Source: Labrys wisconsinensis (GTDB lineage Bacteria > Pseudomonadota > Alphaproteobacteria > Rhizobiales > Labraceae). From it: DNA of 64,000 bases. This document shows, one piece after another, positions 46,372 through 55,334 of this stretch. Positions within the stretch are counted from its first letter, which is position 1. Each line of letters begins with the position of its first letter. Under the pieces are notes generated by a model. It worked only from the letters and a program-made list of their open reading frames with translations. It was not told the DNA's origin and made no database searches. Both the position numbers and the translations under genes were made by a program. The stretch covers positions 62,001 to 126,000 of the forward strand of contig NZ_JAUSVX010000014.1 of assembly GCF_030814995.1 (NCBI RefSeq), written 5' to 3'.

Positions 46372-47139
46372 TCAGAGCGCGGCGGTGATGCCGCCGTCGA
46401 CATAGAGGATATGGCCGTTGACGTAGTCGGAGGCCCGGCTCGCCAGGAAGATGCAGGCGCCGACCACTTCCTCCACCGTGCCCCAGCGGCCGGCCGGGGT
46501 GCGGGCTTCGACCCAGCCCGAGAAGGCCTTGTCGGCCATCAGGTCCTTGTTGAGGTCGGTGCCGATATAGCCGGGGGCGATGCCGTTGATCTGGATGTTG
46601 TGGCGGGCGAGCTCGGCGCACAGGCCGCGCGTCAGCATGCGCACCGCGCCCTTGGACGTGGTGTAGGGGACGATGGTGGCGCGGCCGAGCTCGCTGCCCA
46701 CCGAGCAGATGTTGACGATCTTGCCGCGCTGGCGCGCCACCATGCCGCGCGCCACCGCCTGGGCGAGGAAGAACACGCCGTCGACATTGACGCGCTGCAC
46801 CTCCCGATAGGCCTCCGCCGGGAAGTCGACGAAGGGGGCGCGGCGCTGGATGCCGGCATTGTTGACCAGGATGTCGATCGGCCCGATCTCGGCTTCGATC
46901 CGCCCGACAGCCGCGGCGCAGGCCTCGGGATCGCCGACGTCGAAGGGCGCGGCGTGGACGGCGAGGCCCGCGGCGCGCAGTTCGCCGGCGGCGCTTTCGA
47001 GCGTCGCCGCGTCGCGGCCGTTGACGACGAGCTGCGCCCCGGCTTCACCCAGCCCCCGGGCCAGCGCCAGGCCGATGCCGCGGCTGGAGCCGCTGACCAG
47101 GGCGATGCGGCCGGTGAGATCGAACAGCGTGACGGGCAT
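46372..47139 (-). CDS. SDR-family oxidoreductase, gluconate 5-dehydrogenase-like
   Basis: A 255-residue SDR: LVSGSSRGIGLALARGL (NAD(P) site), NNAGIQRRAPF, Ser in ICSVGS, Y-T-T-S-K catalytic pair, and NGIAPGYIGTDLNKDL with a final YVDGG. NNAGIQ(R/Y)R.P and GYI.TDLN are characteristic of Ga5DH/IdnO. It would interconvert 5-ketogluconate and gluconate. ATG 47139 follows AGGAGGAAAGC, a strong site. Confidence 0.86.
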   Translation of the reverse strand: MPVTLFDLTGRIALVSGSSRGIGLALARGLGEAGAQLVVNGRDAATLESAAGELRAAGLAVHAAPFDVGDPEACAAAVGRIEAEIGPIDILVNNAGIQRRAPFVDFPAEAYREVQRVNVDGVFFLAQAVARGMVARQRGKIVNICSVGSELGRATIVPYTTSKGAVRMLTRGLCAELARHNIQINGIAPGYIGTDLNKDLMADKAFSGWVEARTPAGRWGTVEEVVGACIFLASRASDYVNGHILYVDGGITAAL

Positions 47140-47296
47140 GCTTTCCTCCTGATGCTTCACCCAACGATAGGAGGCCGGCCGGTGCGCCGTCAAAGCGGCT
47201 CGGCATCGCGATTTTTCGCTCCGCACCGGCGCCCGGAACGGCTATCCCTCTTGTCATGCAAGCGTCACGAGCCCGCTCTAAGTCCGTCGCCACGCC

Positions 47297-48331
47297 ATGA
47301 GCCTCTTTCCGCCCCAGCATGCCCGGCTGCCGGGCGACCGTTTCGCGCCGGTGGCGATTCCCGGCCTGGTCTGGGCCTACCGCTTCCGCGAGGGCTACGC
47401 CGCCGAGACCCTGGACATGGCCGAGATCCCCGCCGCGCTGGCGGCGGAGGACGGCTGGCTCTGGCTGCATTTCAGCCTCACCGACAAGCTTGCCCGCACC
47501 TATATCGCCGGGCTGACGCAGCTGCCCGAGCCTGCCCGCACCCTGCTGGTGGCGGGCGAGGAGCAGCTCGGCCTCGATACGGCGGAGGAGGCGATCTTCG
47601 GCGTCTTCGCCGATTTCGCGCACGACATGGACGGGCCGACCCAGGATGTCGGCCGGCTGCGCTTCGCGCTGACCGAGCGGCTGGTCGTGTCCGGCCGGCG
47701 CCATCCGCTGCGCTCGGTCGAGGATATCCGCCGGGCGGTGGACAAGGGGCTGGCCGTCAGGGACGCCAGCGGCCTGATCGAGGCGATCATCGACCGGTTC
47801 TGCGACGCCGTCGCCCGCCTCGCCGCCGAGATGACCGACGAGCTCGACCGCATCGAGGACCATGTCGTCGCCGACCTCGTCGCGAGCGAGCGGGCGCGGC
47901 TGGCGCCGGTCAGGCGCACCTCGGTGCGCCTGCACCGCCAGCTCGCCTCGCTGGCGAACGTGTTCCGCGACTGGGAGGAGCGCGAGGAGCAGGCGACCTC
48001 GGCCCTGCGCATCGATGCCGGGCGGCTCGCCTCGCGCCTCGAATCGCTCGACCAGGACATATTGGGGGTGCAGGACCGCGCCAAGCTCCTGCAGGACGAG
48101 GTGGCGGCGCGCCTCGCCGACGAGACCAACCGGTCGCTGCGGGCTCTCTCCGTCATGACGGCGCTGCTGCTGCCCGGCAGCCTGATCTCCGGTATCTTCG
48201 GCATGAACGTGCACGGGCTGCCGTTCACGGAGTCGCCCGGCGGGTTCTGGATCGTCTTCGCCATGGGCGGGGGCGCGACGGCGCTGTTCTACTGGATCCT
48301 GCGGCGCATCGGCGCCGGCCTGCGCTTCTGA
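47297..48331 (+). CDS. zntB: CorA-family zinc transporter ZntB-like
   Basis: A 344-residue protein: a long cytosolic N-domain (about 1-285) ending in a heptad helix, then two membrane helices; TALLLPGSLISGIFGMNVHGLP carries the GMN selectivity motif. The N-domain sequence (WLWLHFSLTD, ARTLL) is closer to ZntB than CorA. It should be a pentameric inner-membrane divalent-cation channel. No regulator site was found. Confidence 0.88.
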   Translation: MSLFPPQHARLPGDRFAPVAIPGLVWAYRFREGYAAETLDMAEIPAALAAEDGWLWLHFSLTDKLARTYIAGLTQLPEPARTLLVAGEEQLGLDTAEEAIFGVFADFAHDMDGPTQDVGRLRFALTERLVVSGRRHPLRSVEDIRRAVDKGLAVRDASGLIEAIIDRFCDAVARLAAEMTDELDRIEDHVVADLVASERARLAPVRRTSVRLHRQLASLANVFRDWEEREEQATSALRIDAGRLASRLESLDQDILGVQDRAKLLQDEVAARLADETNRSLRALSVMTALLLPGSLISGIFGMNVHGLPFTESPGGFWIVFAMGGGATALFYWILRRIGAGLRF

Positions 48332-48337
48332 GGCCGG

Positions 48338-49237
48338 TCAGGCCGCCAGCAGGCCCGCTGCCTCGACCTCCGCCAGCAGCCAGTCGCGGAACATCCGGAT
48401 CTTCGGCACGGTGCGCCGCGCCTCGGGATAGACCAGCCAATAGTAGCAGCCGTCGTCCCGCACGAGGTCGAAGGGCTGCACCAGCCGGCCGCCGGCGAGA
48501 TCGGCGGCGAAGAAGGCCGGGGTCAGGATCGCGACCCCTTGGCCGGCCATGGCGGCGGTGCCTTCGAGCTGCTGGGTGCCGAGCTGGAGGTCCGGACGCT
48601 CCTCGAGCCTGGGATCGGGCACGCCGGCCGCGTCGAACCACTGGCGCCACCAGGGATCGCTCGGCCCGAGGATCGGCAGGCGTAGCAGGTCGGCGGGCGC
48701 GGCGAGGCCGCCGGCCTGCGCCATCAGCGCCGGGCTCAGCATCGGCGTGAACTTGGCGCGCAGGAGGCTGTGCGCCGCCAGCCCCGGCCAGCGGCCGTCG
48801 CCGGTGCGAATGGCGACATCGAACTCCTCCCGGGCGAAGTCGATAAGCCTGGTTGATGTATCGAGGCGCACCGCCAGCGCGGGATGGGCGAACTGGAACG
48901 AGCCGAGGCGCGGCACCAGCCAATTGGTGGCGAAGGTCGTGACCACCGAGATGCACAGCACCGCCTGGGCGCCGGCGCGGGCTGAGGCGAAGGCGGTGCG
49001 CAGCTGCTCGAAGGCCTCGCTCGTCGCCGGCGCCAGCCGCTGCCCGGTGTCGGACAGCACCACCCGGCGCGGGAAGCGCAGGAACAGCGGCGTGCCGATC
49101 CGCTCCTCCAGCACCTTGATCTGATAGCTCACCGCCGCCTGGGTCATGCCGAGCTCCGCCGCGGCCTTGGTGAAGCTCATGTGGCGGGCGGCGGCCTCGA
49201 AGGCGCGCACCGCGGCAAGGGGCGGGAGATCGGTCAT
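48338..49237 (-). CDS. LysR-family regulator, GcvA-like
   Basis: A 299-residue LTTR. PLAAVRAFEAAARHMSFTKAAAELGMTQAAVSYQI is the GcvA-type winged helix, and the effector domain (about 90-290) includes FDVAIRTGDGRWPGL and QGVAILTPAFFAADLA. It is divergent from the DUF1127-like gene at 49339 with 101 bases between. The effector is unknown. Confidence 0.9.
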   Translation of the reverse strand: MTDLPPLAAVRAFEAAARHMSFTKAAAELGMTQAAVSYQIKVLEERIGTPLFLRFPRRVVLSDTGQRLAPATSEAFEQLRTAFASARAGAQAVLCISVVTTFATNWLVPRLGSFQFAHPALAVRLDTSTRLIDFAREEFDVAIRTGDGRWPGLAAHSLLRAKFTPMLSPALMAQAGGLAAPADLLRLPILGPSDPWWRQWFDAAGVPDPRLEERPDLQLGTQQLEGTAAMAGQGVAILTPAFFAADLAGGRLVQPFDLVRDDGCYYWLVYPEARRTVPKIRMFRDWLLAEVEAAGLLAA

Positions 49238-49338
49238 GATGCATCAATCCAGCTTATGCATGGTGATCGAGTTTCGATTGGAAGGCAAGCACGCCCGGGC
49301 GCATCCTCACGGCATCGGCGATTGCCCGGGAGCAGGCC

Positions 49339-49545
49339 ATGGACGAGGTTGCGATTCGTGCGGCACGGCGCCGCTCCCTCTGGCGGGGCTGGCTCGGCCG
49401 CCTCGGCCCGGGTCGCGGGCGAGGCCCGCGCATCAACCGCATCGACCCGCAGAGCGCGCCGGCCGATCTCCTGCGCGACATCGGCCTCAGCGACGGCCGC
49501 GGGCCCTCGCTTCGGCGTCCGGAGCGGGCGCCCGATCCGCGCTGA
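49339..49545 (+). CDS. Small DUF1127-like protein
   Basis: A 68-residue protein: MDEVAIRAARRRSLWRGWLG, then INRIDPQSAPADLLRDIGLS. The ADLLRDIGLSDG core is DUF1127-like, though the N-terminus is shorter and very Arg-rich. The start follows GGGAGCAGGCC. It is divergent from the LysR gene. The function is unknown. Confidence 0.6.
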   Translation: MDEVAIRAARRRSLWRGWLGRLGPGRGRGPRINRIDPQSAPADLLRDIGLSDGRGPSLRRPERAPDPR

Positions 49546-49664
49546 AGCGGAAAGGCCGGCCGCGGTTGCCGGACGTTCATCTTTGCGGGTGCATCATCGC
49601 ACATCGGACCCGCGGCGGGCAGTGCATCGTGACCGCCATGGATCCGAGGTATCCGGAGGCGACG

Positions 49665-50009
49665 ATGCTGATTGCAACCCATGAAGGCCAGGGCTGGCGC
49701 TACGAGGTGCTCGCCCAGTCCGACGGCTTCCTGGTGCAGGCCCGCGATCTCGACACCGGCGAGCTCGCCGGCGAGGACGTCACGCTGTTCCGCACCGCGA
49801 CGGCGGCGCTGGCCTTCGCCGGCATGTCGGCGGCGGCGGACCGCTTCGCGGCGGCGCGCCTCGACGACGAGATCGACGACGAGGCGGCCGCGGATTTCGC
49901 CCGCGAATGCGACCATTTCGCCACGATGCGCGATCTCCTGTCGGACGAGGGCGTGCGCACCGACGCCTCGCGCTGGCAGCGGGTGCTGCGGCCGGTCTAC
50001 CTGCACTGA
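49665..50009 (+). CDS. Hypothetical protein, 114 aa
   Basis: MLIATHEGQGWRYEVLAQSD, then an acidic central helix (DDEIDDEAAADFARECDHF) and a C-terminal WQRVLRPVYLH. ATG 49665 follows GGAGGCGACG; an in-frame ATG at 49638 is possible. No family is recognised; the coding composition supports a real gene. Confidence 0.6.
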   Translation: MLIATHEGQGWRYEVLAQSDGFLVQARDLDTGELAGEDVTLFRTATAALAFAGMSAAADRFAAARLDDEIDDEAAADFARECDHFATMRDLLSDEGVRTDASRWQRVLRPVYLH

Positions 50010-50091
50010 GCTCGGTTTCGCGTCCCTATCGCAGCCGCGGCATTTCTGATCCAATGGATGGGAAGGCCGCGATGAGATCATGGGGGATGCG

Positions 50092-50943
50092 ATGCGCAGG
50101 CTGCCGCGACTTCTCGTTCTGTGCTTCGTCCTGCTCGCCGGACCCGCCTTGGCGGCCGAGCGCTGGCAGGAGCTTCCCGAGCCGCCGGCCATGCCGGCCG
50201 CCGTCAGCAGCGGCGAGGCGCCGGTCAACGGCATCAAGATGTACTATGCCGTCTACGGCACGGCCGCGGGGACGCCGCTCCTCCTGATCCATGGCGGCCT
50301 CGGCTATGCCGACATCTGGGCCAACCAGGTGGCGGACCTCGCCAAGGACCACACCGTCATCGTCGCCGACAGCCGCGGTCACGGCCGCTCCACCCGCACG
50401 GCCGAGCCCTACGGCTACGACCTCATGGCCTCCGACTATCTCGCCCTGCTCGACTATCTCAAGGTCGACAAGGTGGCGCTGGTCGGCTGGAGCGACGGCG
50501 GCATCATCGGCATCGATATCGCCATGCACCATCCCGAGCGCCTGGAGCGCCTGTTCGCCCAGGCCGCCAACACCAAGGTCGAGGGCGTCAAGCCGGACGT
50601 GATGCAGAACAAGACCTTCAGCGCCTATATCGATCGCTGCGGGGTGGTCTACCGCAAGATCTCGCCGACGCCCGACCAGTACGACGCCTTCGTCGACCAG
50701 ATCGGCGCGATGTGGGCGAGCCAGCCGAACTGGGCCGACGCCGATCTGGCGAAGATCACGGTGCCGACCACGGTCGTGCTCGGCGACCATGACGAGGCGA
50801 TCGACCGCGGCCATACCGAGTACATCGCCAGGACCATCCCGCATGCCAAGCTGGTGATCCTGCCCAATGCCAGCCATTTCGCCATGCTGCAGGATCCGGC
50901 GGGCTACACCACGGCGATCCGGGCGTTCCTCGCCGCGCCGTAG
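50092..50943 (+). CDS. Exported alpha/beta-fold hydrolase
   Basis: A 283-residue protein with a signal peptide (residues 1-21, ending ALAAE), then an alpha/beta hydrolase. LLLIHGGLGYADIW is the oxyanion motif, DSRGHGRS follows, GWSDGG holds the nucleophile Ser, LGDHDE the Asp, and NASHFAMLQDP the His. The substrate is unknown; it acts in the periplasm. An in-frame ATG at 50080 is an alternative start. Confidence 0.88.
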   Translation: MRRLPRLLVLCFVLLAGPALAAERWQELPEPPAMPAAVSSGEAPVNGIKMYYAVYGTAAGTPLLLIHGGLGYADIWANQVADLAKDHTVIVADSRGHGRSTRTAEPYGYDLMASDYLALLDYLKVDKVALVGWSDGGIIGIDIAMHHPERLERLFAQAANTKVEGVKPDVMQNKTFSAYIDRCGVVYRKISPTPDQYDAFVDQIGAMWASQPNWADADLAKITVPTTVVLGDHDEAIDRGHTEYIARTIPHAKLVILPNASHFAMLQDPAGYTTAIRAFLAAP

Positions 50944-50979
50944 TCCTGCCGAACGAGGGCCTTGCCAAGCCCGTTCCGC

Positions 50980-51741
50980 TCAGACCTTCGGATCCGGGTT
51001 CTCCGTATGCCCGTCCACGGCGATGATCTGGCCCGACACGAGCCGGGCCGCATCGGAGGCGAGGAACAGGGCCATGGCGGCGATGTCCTCGGCTTTGACG
51101 AAGGACCGCATCGAGGTGCCCCCGGCATAGCCCGCATAGATCGCGTCGCGCGTCGTGCCCTTGATCGCGGCCTCCTTGGCGAGCACCGCTTCCATGCGCG
51201 GACCTTCGACGGCCCCCGGGCAGATGGAGTTGGCCCGGATGCCATGGGGGCCGAGCTCCATCGCCAAGGTCTTCATCAGGCCGTTGACCGCCCATTTCGA
51301 CGCGCTGTAGGGCGCCCTGTTGGGATAGCCGAACAGACCGGCGGTCGACGACGTCAGGATCATGGCGCCGGAGCGCTGCGCCTTCATCGGCGGCGTCGCA
51401 TGCTTGGCGAAGAGGAAAGCGCCTTCTAGGTTGATCGCCAGGCAGCGCCGCCAGGCCTCCACCTCGATGTCCTCGATCAGGGCCGTCGGCCCGGCAATGC
51501 CGGCATTGGCGCACAGGACGTCGAGGCCGCCCCAGGATGAACGAAGCCGCGCGAACAAGGCTGCGATGGCGGGCTCGTCGGTGACGTCGAGTGGCTCGCG
51601 TTGCCACGCGGCGGGGCAGGATGCCAGAGCCCGGGCGTCGACATCGACCACACAGACGCGCGCACCGGCCGCATGGAAAGCCTCGGCCATGGCGCGGCCG
51701 ATGCCGCTGCCGCCCGCCGTGATGAGAACGCGCTTGCTCAC
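50980..51741 (-). CDS. SDR-family oxidoreductase
   Basis: A 253-residue SDR: LITAGGSGIGRAMAEAF (NAD(P) site), ANAGIAGPTALIED, LTSSTAGLFGY, Y-S-A-S-K, ICPGAVEGPRMEAVLAKE and IIAVDGHTEN at the C-terminus. An Asp after strand 2 (VVDVD) suggests NAD preference. It is near the dehydrogenase/ABC locus and may share its pathway. The substrate is unknown. Confidence 0.88.
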   Translation of the reverse strand: MSKRVLITAGGSGIGRAMAEAFHAAGARVCVVDVDARALASCPAAWQREPLDVTDEPAIAALFARLRSSWGGLDVLCANAGIAGPTALIEDIEVEAWRRCLAINLEGAFLFAKHATPPMKAQRSGAMILTSSTAGLFGYPNRAPYSASKWAVNGLMKTLAMELGPHGIRANSICPGAVEGPRMEAVLAKEAAIKGTTRDAIYAGYAGGTSMRSFVKAEDIAAMALFLASDAARLVSGQIIAVDGHTENPDPKV

Positions 51742-51876
51742 TGTGGCCCCCCGTCCGCTGTCCGTTGCGAAGCAGGCTATGGGAGTTGCCGCATGGCGGG
51801 AGGGTAGGGAGCGACGGGAAGCGCGCGCGTTGCGACGCCTGCCGGACTTTTGCGCCTGTCTGCCGATGCCGCCGTT

Positions 51877-53352
51877 TCAGGCGGACCGGCGGCGCAGCGC
51901 CTCCAGCACGCCGTGCCCGGCGATGTCGGCCAGCGCCTCCTGCAGGGGCCCGGTGAAGTCGGCCCGGCGCGGCAACTCCTCGCCGAACACCTGATGCAGC
52001 GTCAGGAAGGCCTCGACCACCGCGGCCGGCGAGGCGGCGCGCTGGTCGGGCCGGCCGGTCCAGGCCTCGAAGGTCGGGTCGGCGAGGGGCAGCGGGCGAC
52101 CGGTATCGTCGGCCCCGCCGCAGGAGCGGATCCAGGCGGCGACGGCGAAGATCAGCGGCCCGCAGGGGCGGCCGGCCTCCAGGCATTCGCGCAGCGGCGC
52201 CAGGATGCGCTGCGGCAGCTTCTGCGAGGCATCGCTGGCGATCTGGGCGGTGCGGTGGCGCAGCGCCGTGTTGCAGAAGCGCTCGACGAGGCGCCGCGTA
52301 TAGGCGAAGGCCGCCTCGGCGCCGATCGCCAGGGTGGGCGCCGCGCAACGCCAGTAGTCCTCGACGAAGGCGCGGATCGTCGGCTCGGCCATCGCATCGG
52401 CGACGGTCTCGCGGCCCGCCAGCCGGCCGATGGCGGCGAGGGCGGAATGCGCGCCGTTGAGCAGGCGCAGCTTCATGTGCTCGAACGGCTCGACATCGGC
52501 GACGAACTCGACGCCGAAGCGTTCGAGGCGCGGGCGGCCGGCGCGGAACTGCTCCTCGATCACCCATTGCCCGAAGGGCTCGCCCAGCACCGGCCAGGCG
52601 TCGTCGGCGCCGAGGCGCTCCGCGATCGCGGCCCGGTCGGCATCCGTGGTGGCCGGCACGATCCGGTCGACCATGGAGGAGGGGCAGTCGACCTCGGCCT
52701 CGATATGGGCGGCGAGGTCGCCGCCGCGGGCCTGCGCAAACTCGGTCAGGATGCGCCGGAGCGTCCGGCCGTTCTTCGGCAGGTTGTCGCAGGACAGGAT
52801 GGTGAACGGCGCGGTCCCGGCGGCGCGGCGGCGCTCCAGCGCTTCGGCGAGGAAGCCGAGGGCCGAGCGCGGGGCGCCGGGATGGGCGAGGTCGTGGACG
52901 ATGTCGGGATGGTCGAGGCGCAGCCGCCCCCGGCCGAGGTCGGCCGCATAGCCCTTCTCGGTGATGGTGAGGGTGACCAGGCGGATGCGGGGATCGGTCA
53001 GGGCCGCCAGCACGCGACCGGGCGATTCGGGCGCGACCAGGAGGTCCGAGATCGCGCCGATCACCCTGAGCCGCTCGGCCTCGCTCTCGCGCAGCGCCAG
53101 CGTGTAGAGATGGTCCTGCGGCGCCAGGGCGTCGCGCGTCTCCGGGCTGCGCAGCGACACGCCGACGATGCCCCAGCCCGTCTCGCCGGCGGCGAGGCAG
53201 TCCTCGACGAAGGCCGCCTGGTGGGCGCGGTGGAAGGCGCCGACGCCGAGATGCACGATGCCGGGCGAAACCGCGCTGCGCTCATAGGCGGGGACGGCGA
53301 CATCCGCGGGCAGGGTCCGCAGCACGGCGTTGCAAAGGCGCATGAGGCTCAC
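51877..53352 (-). CDS. Mannitol dehydrogenase/fructuronate reductase-family protein
   Basis: A 491-residue long-chain polyol dehydrogenase. VHLGVGAFHRAHQA near residue 34 is the NAD(P) site, ITEKGY and LSCDNLPKNG are family motifs, and FEHMKLRLLNGAHSALA carries the catalytic Lys. It reduces a ketose or keto-acid (fructose/fructuronate/tagaturonate) to the polyol or aldonate. The GTG start at 53352 overlaps the GntR stop in a GTGA sequence; ATG 53343 is an alternative. It is coupled to the GntR gene, across from the sugar ABC importer. Confidence 0.88.
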   Translation of the reverse strand: MSLMRLCNAVLRTLPADVAVPAYERSAVSPGIVHLGVGAFHRAHQAAFVEDCLAAGETGWGIVGVSLRSPETRDALAPQDHLYTLALRESEAERLRVIGAISDLLVAPESPGRVLAALTDPRIRLVTLTITEKGYAADLGRGRLRLDHPDIVHDLAHPGAPRSALGFLAEALERRRAAGTAPFTILSCDNLPKNGRTLRRILTEFAQARGGDLAAHIEAEVDCPSSMVDRIVPATTDADRAAIAERLGADDAWPVLGEPFGQWVIEEQFRAGRPRLERFGVEFVADVEPFEHMKLRLLNGAHSALAAIGRLAGRETVADAMAEPTIRAFVEDYWRCAAPTLAIGAEAAFAYTRRLVERFCNTALRHRTAQIASDASQKLPQRILAPLRECLEAGRPCGPLIFAVAAWIRSCGGADDTGRPLPLADPTFEAWTGRPDQRAASPAAVVEAFLTLHQVFGEELPRRADFTGPLQEALADIAGHGVLEALRRRSA

Positions 53353-54077
53353 TCCACGACGTAAGGCCGATATTGCTCCGGCACTTCGTCGAACATCTTG
53401 AAGATCTTGTCGATGTGATCCTCAAGCCGGTCGCGGGCCAGGGCCGCATCGCCGGCATCGAGCGCGTCGAGCACGGCGAGGTGCTCCGCGATCACGGCGG
53501 ACAGGCGCTCGGGCTTGCCGAACAGGCGGACGAAGCGCCCGAGCCGGGCCTTCTCGGCCAGGATGGTGGCCCACACGCCCTGGCGCTCGGCGAAGGTCGA
53601 GAAGGCCTGGTGCAGCCGCTCGTCCTCGTCGAGGAACAGGTCGACATCGCCGGCGGCGAGGACGGTCCGCTGGCTCTCGACGATGGCGCGCGCCTCCGCG
53701 CTCTTCTCCGGCGTCCACAGTCGCGCCGCATCGGTCAGCACCGCGAGTTCGAGCGCCTTGCGCACGAAATGGCTGTCGCGCACCGCGCCGAGGCGGATCG
53801 GCGCCACGAAGCTGCCCTGCTGGGGATAGACGTCGATCAGGCCCTCGTCGGCGAGGCGGATGATGGCCGAGCGCACCGGCGTGCGCGACACGCCGAAATG
53901 GCGGCACATGCGGTTCTCGCTGATCGAGGTGCCCGGGCGCAGCCGGACCGTGACGATGGCGTGCTTCAGCGCCTCGAACACCTGGTCGGCGACCGGGCGC
54001 TTGCGGTCGAGCCGGAAGGCGATGTCGAGCGTGTCGGCATCCCGGTCGATCGGCGCGGAGGCGGCGGAGAGCGGCAC
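53349..54077 (-). CDS. GntR-family regulator with FCD domain
   Basis: About 242 residues. Winged helix: VFEALKHAIVTVRLRPGTSI, MCRHFGVSRTPVRSAIIRLADEGLI; then an FCD effector domain (about 90-225, RKALELAVLTDAARLW, HIDKIFKMFDE). No ATG is suitable; GTG 54077 after AAGGGACCCTCC is the best start, though others are possible. It is coupled with the dehydrogenase gene and divergent from the ABC importer genes. Ligands of this class are often sugar acids. Confidence 0.82.
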   Translation of the reverse strand: MPLSAASAPIDRDADTLDIAFRLDRKRPVADQVFEALKHAIVTVRLRPGTSISENRMCRHFGVSRTPVRSAIIRLADEGLIDVYPQQGSFVAPIRLGAVRDSHFVRKALELAVLTDAARLWTPEKSAEARAIVESQRTVLAAGDVDLFLDEDERLHQAFSTFAERQGVWATILAEKARLGRFVRLFGKPERLSAVIAEHLAVLDALDAGDAALARDRLEDHIDKIFKMFDEVPEQYRPYVVE

Positions 54078-54152
54078 GGAGGGTCCCTTGTTTCGGCTGC
54101 CGATCTCGACGGATCGTCCCGCTCTTCGATGGTGCCGGTTGCGCTCGGTATC

Positions 54153-54164
54153 CTTGTATACTAG
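54153..54164. promoter_or_regulatory. Candidate GntR (FCD) operator
   Basis: CTTGTATACTAG is an imperfect palindrome with a GTATAC core, in the gap between the divergent GntR and ABC-importer genes. FCD-type GntR regulators often bind TTGTATACAA-like sites. Confidence 0.5.
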
Positions 54165-54242
54165 GGTCCCTTCGTTCCGCGCAAGCCAGAATGAGCAGCC
54201 GCCTCGGGGCGCGCTGGCGGACGAGAACGGGAGGAGAGAGAC

Positions 54243-55262
54243 ATGACGCGCTGTCGCGAATTCATGGCTGCCGTGGCGGCCGCCATGCTCATGACCGGGG
54301 CCGCCGCGGCGGCGGAGGACACCAAGGTCGCGCTCGTTCCGGGCGGCCCGCATCCCTATTTCGCCGCCTGGGAAAAGGCCGGCCAGGACGCGGCCCGGGA
54401 CTTCAAGCTCGGTGCCGCCGACTACAAGGTGCCGCAGAAATGGGAGCTCAGCCAGCAGAACGAGCTGCTCGAGAGCCTGGTCACCCAGGGCTACAACGCC
54501 TTCCTGATCTTCCCCGGCGACCCCGTCGGCTCGGTCTCGACCGCCGGCGAGCTCGCCGATACCGGCGCGCCCGTCATCGCCACCGCCGGCTGCCTCAAGG
54601 ACCCCTCCAAGGCGGCCTTCTGCCTCGGCACCGATGTCGGCAACTCCGCCTATATCGGCACCAAGGAGCTCCTGAAGGCGATGGGCGGCAAGAAGCGCAT
54701 CGCCCATTTCACCGGCTTCCTGGTCGACCCCAACACGCAGCTGCGCATCGACGCGGTGGAGAAGGCGGCCAAGGAGGAGGGAGCGCAGGTCGTGCAGGTC
54801 ATCGCCGACATCGACGCGCCCGAGCCGGCGGAGGAGAAGATCAACGCCTATCTCGCCGCCCATGCCGGCGAGGTCGACGGCATCGTCACGACGGCCTGGG
54901 TGCCGGCCGTGGTCTCCGCCAACGCCCTGCGCAAGATCGGCGACAAGCGCATCAAGATGGTCGGCATCGACCATGACGAGGTGGTGCTGAAGGCGATCAA
55001 GGACGGCTTCGTCACCGGCACCATGCTGCAGAACCCCTATGGCCAGGGCTATATCGGCTCCTTCGCCGCCGACAGGCTGCGCAGCGGCTGCACGGTCAAG
55101 GCCGATGCGCCGTTCAAGACGAACGCCCTGACGGCCAAGTTCATCGATTCCGGCACGGTGTTCGTCGACGCGTCGCAGGTCGACACCTATGTCGGCGCCA
55201 TGCAGGGCATCACCAAGGAGCTGATGGCGACCTTCGAGAAGACCTATCTCACCTGCAAGTGA
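54243..55262 (+). CDS. Sugar ABC transporter substrate-binding protein (CUT2)
   Basis: A 339-residue periplasmic binding protein with a signal peptide (residues 1-24, ending AAAAE) and a Peripl_BP_4 fold: ALVPGGPHPYFAAWEKAGQD at the start, LLESLVTQGYNAFLIFPGDP, VIADIDAPEPAEEKINAYLA and MVGIDHDEVVLKAIKDGFV. It should bind a monosaccharide or related polyol. The ATG follows GGGAGGAGAGAGAC. It is the first gene of a four-gene CUT2 operon. Confidence 0.9.
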   Translation: MTRCREFMAAVAAAMLMTGAAAAAEDTKVALVPGGPHPYFAAWEKAGQDAARDFKLGAADYKVPQKWELSQQNELLESLVTQGYNAFLIFPGDPVGSVSTAGELADTGAPVIATAGCLKDPSKAAFCLGTDVGNSAYIGTKELLKAMGGKKRIAHFTGFLVDPNTQLRIDAVEKAAKEEGAQVVQVIADIDAPEPAEEKINAYLAAHAGEVDGIVTTAWVPAVVSANALRKIGDKRIKMVGIDHDEVVLKAIKDGFVTGTMLQNPYGQGYIGSFAADRLRSGCTVKADAPFKTNALTAKFIDSGTVFVDASQVDTYVGAMQGITKELMATFEKTYLTCK

Positions 55263-55279
55263 TGCATCGTCCGTCAATA

Positions 55280-55305
55280 CCCCGGAGCCGACGCCGGCTC
55301 CGGGG
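55280..55305 (+). other. 10-bp stem hairpin between binding-protein and permease genes
   Basis: CCCCGGAGCC and GGCTCCGGGG pair perfectly around GACGCC. No T-run follows, so it is likely an mRNA-stabilising or attenuating hairpin that lets the binding protein be made in excess of the permease, as known in other transporters. Confidence 0.65.
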
Positions 55306-55334
55306 CCGCCTTCACGCCCAGCGCGGATCGAACC

